A program made the translations under genes and the position numbers. From assembly GCF_014217605.1 (NCBI RefSeq), contig NZ_CP043639.1:891501-955500 (forward strand): a DNA stretch of 64,000 nt, read 5' to 3'. Positions 45,177 through 54,839 of the stretch are shown piece by piece. The stretch is from Sphingomonas sp. NBWT7 (GTDB lineage Bacteria > Pseudomonadota > Alphaproteobacteria > Sphingomonadales > Sphingomonadaceae). How positions within the stretch are numbered: position 1 is the first letter of the stretch; the number at the start of each line of letters is the position of its first letter. The notes under the pieces are model-generated. The model searched no databases. It had not been told where the DNA came from and saw only the letters and a program-made list of their open reading frames with translations.

Positions 45177-48100
45177 TCAGACGAACCAGCTGCCCGGTCC
45201 CGCGGCAGGTGCCAGGTCAAGCATGTCGCGGCGCATATTGGGCGGCAGTGCCGGATCGTCAGACAGCCAATCCTGCCAGCGGCTGAGGAACAGCGCCAGC
45301 TGCTCGCCCGACGGCGCAAGCTCGCCACGCGATTTCTTCTCCGAATGGATCAGTTCGGCAACCGGGTTGTACACGATACGCAGACCTAGCTGACGGATCT
45401 TGAGACACAGATCGACATCGTTGAACTCGAGCGTGAAACGTTCGTCGAAGCCACCTACCGCCTCCAGCACGCTGCGGCGGGTCGCGATCATCGCTCCCGT
45501 CACCATCGACAGCTCGCGCTGCGTCACCGCCCAGTCCATGTATGTCGCCGCGCCTGCGCGCCGCCCCAGCCAAGCATGGACGCTCGTTCCCATTACCCCG
45601 CCGTAGATCCCTGCGTGCTGAACGGTACCGTCATCGAACAGCAGGCGCGCACCTACCGCCCCGATGTCGCGATCGACCGCAAAGCCGACAAGCGCACGCA
45701 GCCAATTGCGCTGCGTCGCCACGATATCGTCGTTGACGAGGAGCACGATCTCGCTGTCGGCTGCGCGCCACAGCTGGTTCATCTTTGCAGAAAAATTGAA
45801 CGGCTCGTCGGGCGTTCGCGGCGTCTCTATCCGTCGTACGGTGAACGGCCAGTCGGCCCTCTCCCACGTCGGCTCACCGATAACGTCGTCGCCGATCAGC
45901 ACCGTCAATCGATCGAACGGCCAATCAACGTCCTTCAAGCTGTCCAGCAGCCGCTCGACATAGGTGCCGACCCCGCCCTCGATCACCGACCGACGCGTCG
46001 GCACGCATAGCGTGACTGGCGGAAGATCGCCATTCAGTCGCGGCTTGAGATGCAGGCTTTCCTGTGTCGGCCCGTCCACGGCATGATAGGCGGCGTACAG
46101 CGGTGAACGATCGATCAACCGGCGACGTATGTCGCGCGGCGCAATGACGCGCTTGCCCGTCGTAACGACGAGCACTTCAGGGATTCGATCGATCGAGCGG
46201 CCTTGTTCGGCTGCGCGCAGCACGAGATCGTACAGCGCTGCGTCACCTTGGGCTGTATCCCATCCGCCAAGTTCGTGCAGCACCGAGGCGCGCACGAAGA
46301 GCGGCACCCCGATATAATCCTGCGCGGCGAACATCGTTCGATCGAAATGCGGCTTCAGACGGACCTGCTCGATCAATGTCGGTGCGCCGAACGCTGCATC
46401 ATCGGCGTAGAAAATCGCAACATCGGGACGCGCTGCGACCTGCCGCATCAGGAGGCGCTGCGTCAGCGGATGCAGCCCGCAGTCTTCCGGGACGAACAGG
46501 ATCCATTCGTCAGACCTGTCGGAGATTTCACCAGGCCATTGCTCCTTCGGCTTCAAGGTGCCGGCTTTCAGCGGCACCACCGACAGGCCCGGCCCGGGTT
46601 CGAACGACGCAAGCGGCACGCCCGTCGCGCCCTCCTCGATGCGGGGGGGCATCCGCCTGATGTCACGCGACTGTCGGACGACATCGTCGAAACTCGCGCC
46701 GATCGCCGCGCCGATGGTCTCGATCGACAATGTTGTCGCGATCCGCGAGCGCGCAGCGTCTCCAATCGATGTATCGCCAGCGTCGATCAAAACAGTTGCT
46801 TTCACCAACGCGTCGGCAAGGGCATTCTCGTCGATCCGGCCCCAGGTTCCACCCATGGTGTAATGGCCAAAATCCTCGTCGAGCGTCCAGCGGTTTGCCT
46901 TCACCGGAAAGCCGCACGAGTCGTCGAGGAACTGCATCGTGCCGCTATAGTCGGTCGCTACCACAGTCCGCCCAGTCGCCATTGCCTCCGCAACGGTAAG
47001 ACCAAAACCCTCGGCGCAATGTGGCGACGCGTAGATGTCGCACGCGGCAACGAGATCGTGGAGTTCGTGCGTGTCGAGCGAGCGATCGAGCAATACGACG
47101 TCATCGATCGCCGCCGCCTGCTTCGCCAGCGCGCGTCCGTCGCCTGGACGGTCCATGAGGTTCTTCGTCTTGAGCACAAGTGACCAGCCACGTTCGGCAA
47201 GGCCGCTCGCTTCAAAGGCCCGCAGCAGCGCGGCCGGGTTCTTCCGCACGAGATAGCTCGCGCCGTCGAAGACGTAGAGGATCAGGCGCCGATCGGTCGG
47301 CAGTCCCAGCGCGTTCCGGATCGCATCACCACCGTTTGGCGCGTCATGTGTCACCGGAACGAGATGTGGTATGACGTCGACCGGAGCTTCATCCTGCGCT
47401 TCGAACAGGGCGGCATTAAACCCGCTCGGCGCCCAGATCCGGTCAACCGACGAAAAGTCGCGCCGCCAAGCCGGCGGCAGATGTTCCATCTCCCACACCC
47501 AGTAACCGATGCGGCGACCCGCGCGTGCGATTTCTCCGCGCTGATCGTCCGTCAGCAGGTGCCAAGAGTCTGGATTGAGGTGGACGATCGCGATGTCCGC
47601 CGGGCCGTCGAAATCGATCACGTCGAGCGGCGGGGTCAGCGGCTTATGGACATGGAACGGCTTTCGGATCGGGTAGAGATTGAGCCGCACGCCGGTGTTG
47701 CGGATCGCGCTGATGATGCCGCGACTCGCCGATCCCAGACCGTTGTCGTAGTTCCAAGGACCGAAGAAGGCGACCTTATAAGGTTTAGTCGGCACCGGAT
47801 CGTCGTCGCGGCTCGACGGGCGGACGCGGGCAAGCAACGGAAACTCTCCGTCGGGTTGAGGCTCGTCAGTTCCGTAGTCGAGCGTTGCGTCGAGCAGCTG
47901 GCGATCGAAGCCGGCGTGGCGCAGCGCCTTCCCCAACCCCTTCGTCGATATATGCGGGAACCTGCCGCGAAGCAGCAGCAGCTTGACGAATGGGAAGCCG
48001 GCATCGAGCAGCCGTCGCCACGCGAACAGTGTCGGGTTACGCGCTTCGTCCACCTTGAATACCGCGTCCGCGGTGAAGCCCGCATCGCAGATCCGCGTGG

Positions 48101-49436
48101 TCAGCGGCACCTCGAAGGCGTTGATCACCTCGTCCTTGTCGGACACGACGTGCACCGAGTTGACGAACAGCTGGAAGGCGTAGGACGACAACAGATCAGC
48201 ACTGATGCGCAAAAAATAGCTCTGGATGTGCCAACCGCGCTCCAGCGTCTCGGAAAGCCCGGCGAGGTCAGCGGGGTTTGCTCGCAGCGCGGCTATCGCC
48301 TCGCCGAATGCCGCTTCGGTCGTCGGCCCGAAGATGCTGTCGTTGATGATGTAGAGCGAGCGTGCACCGTAAAGCTGGGGCGCCACCCGAAGCATATGGG
48401 CCCACGCGCCGAAATCGTAGCCACGGTTGTCACGCACCATCGCACTGGCGACGCTTGCCAACAGGTCATCGTCAAGCAGCACGGGCCGGTCCGCGTTGAT
48501 AACCAGCGAGACAGCGATATCCTGATCCGCCAGCAACCGCAGGAACCGGCGAACGAATGGCTGGAGCATGCCGGTGGGCGCATAGGCAACGAAGATAGCA
48601 TGCTCGCCGCCGACGGCCTCGAGTGGCCTAGCAAAGGTGTAGCGCGCGTTGGTTATCCTGCGTTCGGCGATCTGATCCGCCGGCAGCGGCAAAGCGATCG
48701 TCAGCGGCGAACCGTCGAGCTGCTCACCCGTAGAGGCGAGACGCGCCTCCACGGTAATCGTCTCGCCGGCAAGGTCATCGGCATCGAGGATCATCGTAAA
48801 TCCGGCTGGACCCTCGGTTATACCAGCGGCGACGATATCGGCGCGATGCTGCGTCGCGATCGCCCGACCGATCACCCTTCCGCCTGCTAGGCTCATCAAG
48901 ATTCGGGCCGGCTCGCCGCTACCGTACGGCTCGACCGCCCATCCGCGTACCGCATAGCCATCGACCCGATCGATCGCTCCAATTGGCGCGCCATTTGATC
49001 GCTCGGCGACGACGGCAAGGTCGCGTCGTGGACTTATCCCGAAAGATACAAGTTCGGCACGGGCGGCGTCGTTTCCATCTAGGTCGAAGCTGCGACGGTA
49101 ATAGCGCTCCGCCTCCTCGCGGCGACGCAACGATTTGAGCAGATGACCAAGATTGAGCGCGAGATCGGCATTATCCGGTTCGATCGCCTCGGCACGGCGA
49201 TAGGCTTGCTCGGCACCATCGAGATCGCCGGCCTCCTTGGTCGCGTGACCGAGTTGAACCCAAATCGCGAACACCATTGGTTGCGCCTCGAGAAAGCGAC
49301 GATAGTGTTCCATCGCGCCGCGCCAATCGCCGCGATCGCGCGCCTGATCGCCAAGCGTTCGATGCTTCGCGGCACCAGTTCGATGCGCGCCCGTGCCGAA
49401 CAACGTCGCCGCTCGCCTGATCAGATCGTTCGCCAT
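45177..49436 (-). CDS. giant multi-domain glycosyltransferase (TPR, RgpF-like, GT4, GT2)
   Basis: A 1419-residue protein with several glycosyltransferase modules. TPR units lie at about 23-125; a beta-sandwich glycan-associated domain at about 155-250 (GYAVRGWAVEP); an RgpF-type rhamnan-synthesis domain at about 262-500 (NRGYDFGAWAHML, IINDSIFGP); a GT4 domain at about 553-915 (CAEGFGLTVAEAMA); a degenerate GT2-like segment at about 970-1095; and a full GT2 at about 1140-1370 (VLLVNDDIVA, FNDVDLCLKIRQLG). It probably builds several linkages of one polysaccharide. It starts 40 bases after the neighbouring GT2 gene. Confidence 0.9.
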   Translation of the reverse strand: MANDLIRRAATLFGTGAHRTGAAKHRTLGDQARDRGDWRGAMEHYRRFLEAQPMVFAIWVQLGHATKEAGDLDGAEQAYRRAEAIEPDNADLALNLGHLLKSLRRREEAERYYRRSFDLDGNDAARAELVSFGISPRRDLAVVAERSNGAPIGAIDRVDGYAVRGWAVEPYGSGEPARILMSLAGGRVIGRAIATQHRADIVAAGITEGPAGFTMILDADDLAGETITVEARLASTGEQLDGSPLTIALPLPADQIAERRITNARYTFARPLEAVGGEHAIFVAYAPTGMLQPFVRRFLRLLADQDIAVSLVINADRPVLLDDDLLASVASAMVRDNRGYDFGAWAHMLRVAPQLYGARSLYIINDSIFGPTTEAAFGEAIAALRANPADLAGLSETLERGWHIQSYFLRISADLLSSYAFQLFVNSVHVVSDKDEVINAFEVPLTTRICDAGFTADAVFKVDEARNPTLFAWRRLLDAGFPFVKLLLLRGRFPHISTKGLGKALRHAGFDRQLLDATLDYGTDEPQPDGEFPLLARVRPSSRDDDPVPTKPYKVAFFGPWNYDNGLGSASRGIISAIRNTGVRLNLYPIRKPFHVHKPLTPPLDVIDFDGPADIAIVHLNPDSWHLLTDDQRGEIARAGRRIGYWVWEMEHLPPAWRRDFSSVDRIWAPSGFNAALFEAQDEAPVDVIPHLVPVTHDAPNGGDAIRNALGLPTDRRLILYVFDGASYLVRKNPAALLRAFEASGLAERGWSLVLKTKNLMDRPGDGRALAKQAAAIDDVVLLDRSLDTHELHDLVAACDIYASPHCAEGFGLTVAEAMATGRTVVATDYSGTMQFLDDSCGFPVKANRWTLDEDFGHYTMGGTWGRIDENALADALVKATVLIDAGDTSIGDAARSRIATTLSIETIGAAIGASFDDVVRQSRDIRRMPPRIEEGATGVPLASFEPGPGLSVVPLKAGTLKPKEQWPGEISDRSDEWILFVPEDCGLHPLTQRLLMRQVAARPDVAIFYADDAAFGAPTLIEQVRLKPHFDRTMFAAQDYIGVPLFVRASVLHELGGWDTAQGDAALYDLVLRAAEQGRSIDRIPEVLVVTTGKRVIAPRDIRRRLIDRSPLYAAYHAVDGPTQESLHLKPRLNGDLPPVTLCVPTRRSVIEGGVGTYVERLLDSLKDVDWPFDRLTVLIGDDVIGEPTWERADWPFTVRRIETPRTPDEPFNFSAKMNQLWRAADSEIVLLVNDDIVATQRNWLRALVGFAVDRDIGAVGARLLFDDGTVQHAGIYGGVMGTSVHAWLGRRAGAATYMDWAVTQRELSMVTGAMIATRRSVLEAVGGFDERFTLEFNDVDLCLKIRQLGLRIVYNPVAELIHSEKKSRGELAPSGEQLALFLSRWQDWLSDDPALPPNMRRDMLDLAPAAGPGSWFV

Positions 49437-49476
49437 GCTAACCTATTCGAATTCGGAAACGGTGATGACAATATTT

Positions 49477-51390
49477 CTAGCCTGGTAAGGCAGAGCCGCC
49501 ATAGTCGCTCTCGCTCGCCGGCCGCCACGGCATCGGACTAACGCTGCGATCGATATGCGCGAGAATTTCGCGAATGCTTGGTTCACGCAGCGTCGTGAAC
49601 GGTACGGCGCCGCGCTGCCAATAGGGGCTGATGCCCGGATCGTCGTTCAGTGCCATACCCCAGCGGTTGATCAGGTCTGCGCGCTCACCTTCGTCCCACG
49701 CGATTTCGGCTTGGCTTCGATTGACACCGCGCGTGGCACCTTCGGCATGTATCGCTTCGATCGCCGGACAATAGCGGATGACAAGACCGCGCTCACGCAG
49801 CTTGAAACACAGATCGACATCGCTGTGCGCAACCATCAGTCGCTCGGCGTCGAACCCGCCGATCGCATCGAATGCCTCACGCCGAACGCCGAGGAAGGCA
49901 CCGGTCACTGCGGCGACGTTATGCGCCAAGACATAGCGCCCGCCAGGCCCACGATCTCCCGCCGCCACGCCACGCCCCTCGTGCTCGATCCCCGTCGGAC
50001 CGAAACCGGCCACCATGCCGGCGTGCTGAACGGTTGCGTTCGGATACAGCAACCGCGCGCCCAGCGCCCCCACGGCAGGATCTGCGAGCACCTGTGCGTA
50101 GATGTCGTCCCAGCCGGACGCCAGCATTTCGACATCGTCGTTGACGAAGGCGAGCAGTGGCGCAATCCCCACCGCGGCTCCCAGATTTGATGCTAGCGAC
50201 CAATTGAATGGGGCGTCGAGCGGGATCACGCGTGCGATACGATCACGCGCCAGCGCTTCGAAAAGGGCTAAAGTCTCGGCTTCACGGCTCCGATTGTCGA
50301 CAACGACGATATCCAACCGATCGGGCGCACGTGCCGTCGCCCTGAGCGACGTGATGGCGCGCGCGAGGAGCGCCGGCGAATCGCGCGTCGGTATGACGAT
50401 GGTTATCGCGGTGTCGTCCATTGGCGTGGATGCTGCGCCCGACTGCATGTGCTGCGTGTGCGACCGCGACATCTCGCTATCCACCAGCCCTGAACGCGCC
50501 ACGAGTGGCATCTCCATACGCGTCGCCAGTATGCGTGGGATGGCGGCAACCCGACCTGCGGCCACCCCTGCCGCCAAGAGCGCAGCACGAAGCTCACTCC
50601 CGGTTGCCGCTTTGCTTACAGCATCACCGGGGCGCTGCATGCCTGCAACCAGGGGCGGCGGGCCGTTCGCAAGCAATGCCGGATCGAACACCCCGTGTAA
50701 CGCAGGATTGACACGCAGGATGTGATGCATCGGATCGGCGATGCCGTAATCATGATCCACCGTTACAGCCGCCGCACCGGTACGCACGAGGGCGAAAGCA
50801 ATCCATCTCAGTCCCTCGGGATCGATAACGGTGCCGGCGTCCAGTACGACGACGGTTGCCTGATGGTCCTTCGACGCCGCCGACGTCATTCGATCGGTGT
50901 ACGAGATTCGCGGATCAGTGGCGGCAAAGGCGCCGACGGGGTGATCGCGGATCACCGCAGGCGCAGCGACGATCGCGCGCCAGTCGCCATGCGATTGATC
51001 CTGCAGACTACGCAGTGTCGCACGCAACAGAAAGGGCTCGGTATCTAGGGCGTCGACCAGCACCAGCATCGGCGGGAGCGGCGCAGCGCTGGCTTGCGGC
51101 GGTGGTCGCACCGGAACGTCGCGTCGAAAAAGGTCATAGGCGGCGACCGGGTACCCCGATCGGGCGGACAGTCGATCACCGATGTCTCGCATGTCCGCGT
51201 GGCTTTCCGCTATGGCGGCGATATGCCGCCATCGCTCCGCCGAGTGCGCTTCTTCCGCATTATCATGCGGTAGCACGGCCTCGCGTAGCGCGCTTCTCAT
51301 TGCCGGTCGGGGCAGTTTGGCAAGCGGCGGCAACGGCGGCATTACCGGCAACGGCGCCGCGCGCCGCGCGCGTCTTCCCCAGCCGATCAT
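49477..51390 (-). CDS. glycosyltransferase family 2 protein with divergent N-terminal half
   Basis: A 637-residue protein. The C-terminal half (about 328-560) is a normal GT2 with IVIPTRDSPALLARAI, AFVNDDVEMLASG and AHSDVDLCFKLRERG. The N-terminal half (about 105-300) looks like a degenerate GT2 that has lost obvious catalytic Asp motifs (LLRATLRSLQDQSHGDW). Its GT2 resembles the last domain of the giant glycosyltransferase downstream. Both are likely co-transcribed. Confidence 0.88.
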   Translation of the reverse strand: MIGWGRRARRAAPLPVMPPLPPLAKLPRPAMRSALREAVLPHDNAEEAHSAERWRHIAAIAESHADMRDIGDRLSARSGYPVAAYDLFRRDVPVRPPPQASAAPLPPMLVLVDALDTEPFLLRATLRSLQDQSHGDWRAIVAAPAVIRDHPVGAFAATDPRISYTDRMTSAASKDHQATVVVLDAGTVIDPEGLRWIAFALVRTGAAAVTVDHDYGIADPMHHILRVNPALHGVFDPALLANGPPPLVAGMQRPGDAVSKAATGSELRAALLAAGVAAGRVAAIPRILATRMEMPLVARSGLVDSEMSRSHTQHMQSGAASTPMDDTAITIVIPTRDSPALLARAITSLRATARAPDRLDIVVVDNRSREAETLALFEALARDRIARVIPLDAPFNWSLASNLGAAVGIAPLLAFVNDDVEMLASGWDDIYAQVLADPAVGALGARLLYPNATVQHAGMVAGFGPTGIEHEGRGVAAGDRGPGGRYVLAHNVAAVTGAFLGVRREAFDAIGGFDAERLMVAHSDVDLCFKLRERGLVIRYCPAIEAIHAEGATRGVNRSQAEIAWDEGERADLINRWGMALNDDPGISPYWQRGAVPFTTLREPSIREILAHIDRSVSPMPWRPASESDYGGSALPG

Positions 51391-51492
51391 GCTGTCCCCA
51401 ACATCGCGGTTGCATGGCGTAGCACCCGCGTCGTGACAAGCCGTCTCAACGCGATTGCCACCGGCGGCGGGGGTCGATTAGGGACAATCGTG

Positions 51493-52620
51493 ATGGCCTC
51501 GATCACGCCCTTTTCGAACCCCGGAACGCCGGCCGCGAGCGGGCTAGCGCTCGACCCCTTCGGCTATTGGCCGGCACAGCGCAGCCGTATCAGGGGACTG
51601 GGCGGGCCGGAAAGGTCGGCAGACGTCAATTACGTTTTCCATACGCCCTATGTCGAAGTGCCGGCCGGCCCGTCGCGAGCCATCGTGTCATTCGAGGGAC
51701 TGACGGCCGAAAGCGGGATGATCGCGGTCCGCATCTTTCAGCATCTGGAAAGCGGTAAGCCGGCCGTTACCGAACAGGGGAAATTGACCGCGCTTCTGCC
51801 TTCGATCGCCAAGACGCAACGCCCCATACGAATAGCGTTTACCGCGGTACCAGGCGCGAAATACGCTGTTACCGGATACGTCTTCGGTGAGTGCGCCGCG
51901 GAAGCGGCAGCGATCGGCGTTAACATCAGCGGACGTCACGCAGGTGCGGACGACGTATCACTGATACGCAGCGCGTTCGGACGGCTGCGTGCAAGACGCG
52001 TGGCCTCCTTGGCATCGGGTGATGTTCCGACGCTTTCCTGGCCGGTGTCGCAGGGTTTCACCCCCGAGCAGGCACGCGAGCCTCAGTTCCAGCAGATTGC
52101 CGCCGATCACCCGCGCACAGGTTCACTCGTTGACCAGTGGGAAACAGCCTACATCCTTCGCGTTCTTGATACGTACGGTCGGCTGACCAGTGGGGCGCGC
52201 GGCCTTTCGATCGCCACCGGGACGGACGAAGCGGCGACGCTTGCGCGAAAGGCAGGTTGCGAGATTGCCACCACCATCGCTTCTACCCCCGCCGGCGGTG
52301 GAACGGCTTGCTCATCAACTGCCTTGGCTGACACTCTCAACGACTTCATTTGGTCGCGCAGCGACGTATTGGGTGATCGTGGATCCGCTGCGGTGATTGG
52401 TGCGATCGAGGAATTGCTCGATCGGCTGCGTCCGGGTGGGCTTGCGATACAGATGGTCCGGCTGTCGGATGCGATCGATCGCCACGCGATCAACCGCATT
52501 GTGCTCGGCCTCGCCGCGCTCGGCCATATCGTCGCGCAGGTACGCCACGCAGATAGCGCCGGAAACGGGACGCCGTTCGGCATCGTCGTCCGCAAGTCGA
52601 CCGACGACGACACCGCCTGA
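51493..52620 (+). CDS. methyltransferase-like protein of unknown function
   Basis: A 375-residue protein. The first about 150 residues are predicted beta-rich (YVEVPAGPSRAIVSFEGL). The C-terminal part (about 215-365) resembles a class I methyltransferase fold that has lost the usual Gly-rich loop: QWETAYILRVLDTYGRL, SIATGTDEAATLARKAGCEIA, and LLDRLRPGGLAIQMV. Related proteins occur in sphingomonad polysaccharide loci. AGGGA lies 8 bases before ATG 51493; an upstream GTG start (51433) is less supported. Confidence 0.7.
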   Translation: MASITPFSNPGTPAASGLALDPFGYWPAQRSRIRGLGGPERSADVNYVFHTPYVEVPAGPSRAIVSFEGLTAESGMIAVRIFQHLESGKPAVTEQGKLTALLPSIAKTQRPIRIAFTAVPGAKYAVTGYVFGECAAEAAAIGVNISGRHAGADDVSLIRSAFGRLRARRVASLASGDVPTLSWPVSQGFTPEQAREPQFQQIAADHPRTGSLVDQWETAYILRVLDTYGRLTSGARGLSIATGTDEAATLARKAGCEIATTIASTPAGGGTACSSTALADTLNDFIWSRSDVLGDRGSAAVIGAIEELLDRLRPGGLAIQMVRLSDAIDRHAINRIVLGLAALGHIVAQVRHADSAGNGTPFGIVVRKSTDDDTA

Positions 52621-52674
52621 AGGTGATAGCGGGGTGCGTTCGGCCGCAAGTCGTCGGGCCTGTGAGGTAGATTG

Positions 52675-53562
52675 ATGCGTTTCCTGGATCAGCAGGCGAC
52701 CCCCGCCGATGTTCGTCGCCACAGCGAGGCACAGGGCGCCATCTTCGACATCTGGACGTTGCGTGGCGGCGCACGCTGGCGTCACGAAGCGGTGATCCGC
52801 GGCTTGTGCCACTCGGCCTATCTTGGCGAAGGCCGCGCGTTGTGCCGCGTGCTCGGTCGGTACAAGATGTATGTCGACACGAATGACGTAGGCATCGCCA
52901 GCCACCTGATGCTCGACGGTTATTGGGAGATGTGGAACACCGAGGCGATCATCTCACTCATCAAACCCGGAATGACCGTGCTCGATGTCGGCGCGCATTG
53001 CGGCTATTTCTCCGTGCTGATGGCCGATCTGGTCGGTGTGACCGGCCACGTCCACTCGTTCGAGCCAAACCCGCCGATCGCCGACCTGTTACGCCGATCG
53101 ATCGCGGTGAACGGTTTCGCCGAACGCACGACGGTGCATGAAGTAGCGCTGGGTGACGTGGCCGGCATCGCCGCGCTGGACGTACCGGCGAACGAGCCGA
53201 AGAACGCGCATATCGTGCCGGGCGGTGTCGGAGAGACACTGCTGCAAGTGCCCTTGGTTCGCGCGGATCAGATCCCCGGCGCTGGCGCGGCCGACTTCAT
53301 CAAGATCGATGCCGAAGGCGCGGAGGAATCGATCTGGCGCGGGTTGCGCGATATTCTCGCCGCGGATCGCCCGCTGACCATCCTGCTGGAATTCACGTCG
53401 GGGCGATATGCCGATCCCGCCGCATTTCTGGACGAGATCCTATCACATGGCTTCTCGCTTGGTATCATCGACCTCGAACACGGGATAGAGATGCGAACGG
53501 CGCGCCAGGTTCTCGAGCATTCGCCGGTCGACGATCAGATGCTGCTTCTCACGCGCGACTGA
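52675..53562 (+). CDS. FkbM family methyltransferase
   Basis: SAM-dependent methyltransferase of 295 residues. Motif I is VLDVGAHCGYFSVLMA, then HSFEPNP, and a late FIKIDAEGAEESIWRG. FkbM enzymes often O-methylate sugars or lipids; the linkage is unassigned. ATG 52675 has GAGGT upstream; a TTG just before is less likely. Its stop abuts the GT4 gene stop on the other strand (TGATCA). Confidence 0.9.
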   Translation: MRFLDQQATPADVRRHSEAQGAIFDIWTLRGGARWRHEAVIRGLCHSAYLGEGRALCRVLGRYKMYVDTNDVGIASHLMLDGYWEMWNTEAIISLIKPGMTVLDVGAHCGYFSVLMADLVGVTGHVHSFEPNPPIADLLRRSIAVNGFAERTTVHEVALGDVAGIAALDVPANEPKNAHIVPGGVGETLLQVPLVRADQIPGAGAADFIKIDAEGAEESIWRGLRDILAADRPLTILLEFTSGRYADPAAFLDEILSHGFSLGIIDLEHGIEMRTARQVLEHSPVDDQMLLLTRD

Positions 53563-54816
53563 TCAGCCGCGACGGTCGGCGAGTTCGTCGACAACCTGCA
53601 GAACAGTTTCGATATGGCTGCCCCAGCCAACCGGCGACCATTCGAGCAGGCGGTCGTATTGCGCTGCCCGGCGTGCCGAATCGGGTTTGGCGTAATCGAG
53701 GATCATGTCGAGCCAACCCAGCCCGTCGAGTGGATCAAGATATTCCGGAACATTACCGCCGACTTCACGCAACGAGGAAATGTCGCTGGCGATCACCGGC
53801 ACGCCGGCGGCAAGCGCCTCCGCCACCGGCATGCCATATCCTTCGACAAACGACGGTAGCAGAACGGCGCGCGCGCCCGCGACCAGCTGCGCAAGCCTAC
53901 GATCGTCGAGGTCTGCGTGTTCGATGACATGATCGCGCAGCAACACTGATCGCTCGAGTACGTCGATGACGTTCTCGTTTTCCCAGCCCCGCCGGCCAAT
54001 CAACACGAGCTGCGGCGCCCCCTCCCCCATCCGCTCGACCATCCGGCGCCAGACGTTGAGCAGCAGCAGGTGATTCTTGCGCGGCTCGATCGTGCTGATG
54101 CACACGAAATACGGTCGCTCGTCCGTCTGCGCCAGCGATAACATTGGCGTGTCGCCCCACTCGCAGCCGAGATGCGCCACGCGCAGAATGCGGTTGCGCC
54201 TTGGGGTCAGGCGCGCGGCGAGGGCATCCAGCGTCGATTGCGAGTTCGCGATGATCCCGTCGGCGAAAGTATCGATCGATCGCACCCGTCGGGCGTGCTG
54301 CGCTGCCCCATTGGGGCGCGCGAATTCCGGGTGGGTCAGCGGGATCACGTCATGCACCAGCGCCACCATCCGCGCCCGCTCGGTCCGCAGGATGTTCCGC
54401 ACCAGCAGCGTGTCCTCAAGGTGATGCGGCGAGGCCTGGATGTAGATGCGTGGGCCCAGCGGTACCGGTACCGCTCGCGGCCGCAGGGCGAAGAGATGCC
54501 GGATCGCCTGGGCGCGTACGTCGGCGGCGGCCTCACCCCGCGTTTGCCAACGCGCCTGGGTGAAGGCCAGAAACTGCCGAACGGCGCCGATCGGCAGCCG
54601 CCCGTAATAGCCGCCAGCGGGATGGACCGCCGCAAAGCGCAAGCGTTCGGGCACGCGGTTCAGAAGCTCGACCGCATAGGCGTATTCGACGCGGTCGATA
54701 CCTGTCGGGGTCGTGAAATAGGCTCGGCTTAATAGGCGCGACAGATCGAACACGATCGGCCGGCGCGCGCGTTGATCGTGCCGCCCCGTCCCCGGCAGGC
54801 CCTTGCTGAACAACAT
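53563..54816 (-). CDS. glycosyltransferase family 4 protein
   Basis: A GT-B enzyme of 417 residues with a retaining GT4 pattern: FVEGYGMPVAEALAAGVPVIASD near the C-terminus, TIEPRKNHLLLL in the linker, and LVHDVIPLTHPEF. It is the last gene of the seven-gene minus-strand capsule operon. ATG 54816 was chosen; a TTG at 54849 overlaps kpsS but is an unlikely start. Confidence 0.9.
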   Translation of the reverse strand: MLFSKGLPGTGRHDQRARRPIVFDLSRLLSRAYFTTPTGIDRVEYAYAVELLNRVPERLRFAAVHPAGGYYGRLPIGAVRQFLAFTQARWQTRGEAAADVRAQAIRHLFALRPRAVPVPLGPRIYIQASPHHLEDTLLVRNILRTERARMVALVHDVIPLTHPEFARPNGAAQHARRVRSIDTFADGIIANSQSTLDALAARLTPRRNRILRVAHLGCEWGDTPMLSLAQTDERPYFVCISTIEPRKNHLLLLNVWRRMVERMGEGAPQLVLIGRRGWENENVIDVLERSVLLRDHVIEHADLDDRRLAQLVAGARAVLLPSFVEGYGMPVAEALAAGVPVIASDISSLREVGGNVPEYLDPLDGLGWLDMILDYAKPDSARRAAQYDRLLEWSPVGWGSHIETVLQVVDELADRRG

Positions 54817-54839
54817 TTTCGCTGGTGCGCGAAACGGTT

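Noticed and set aside
47346..48890. Plus-strand open frame of about 514 codons inside the giant glycosyltransferase
   Set aside because: It is the reverse complement of conserved RgpF and GT4 modules; low-complexity Arg-rich translation.
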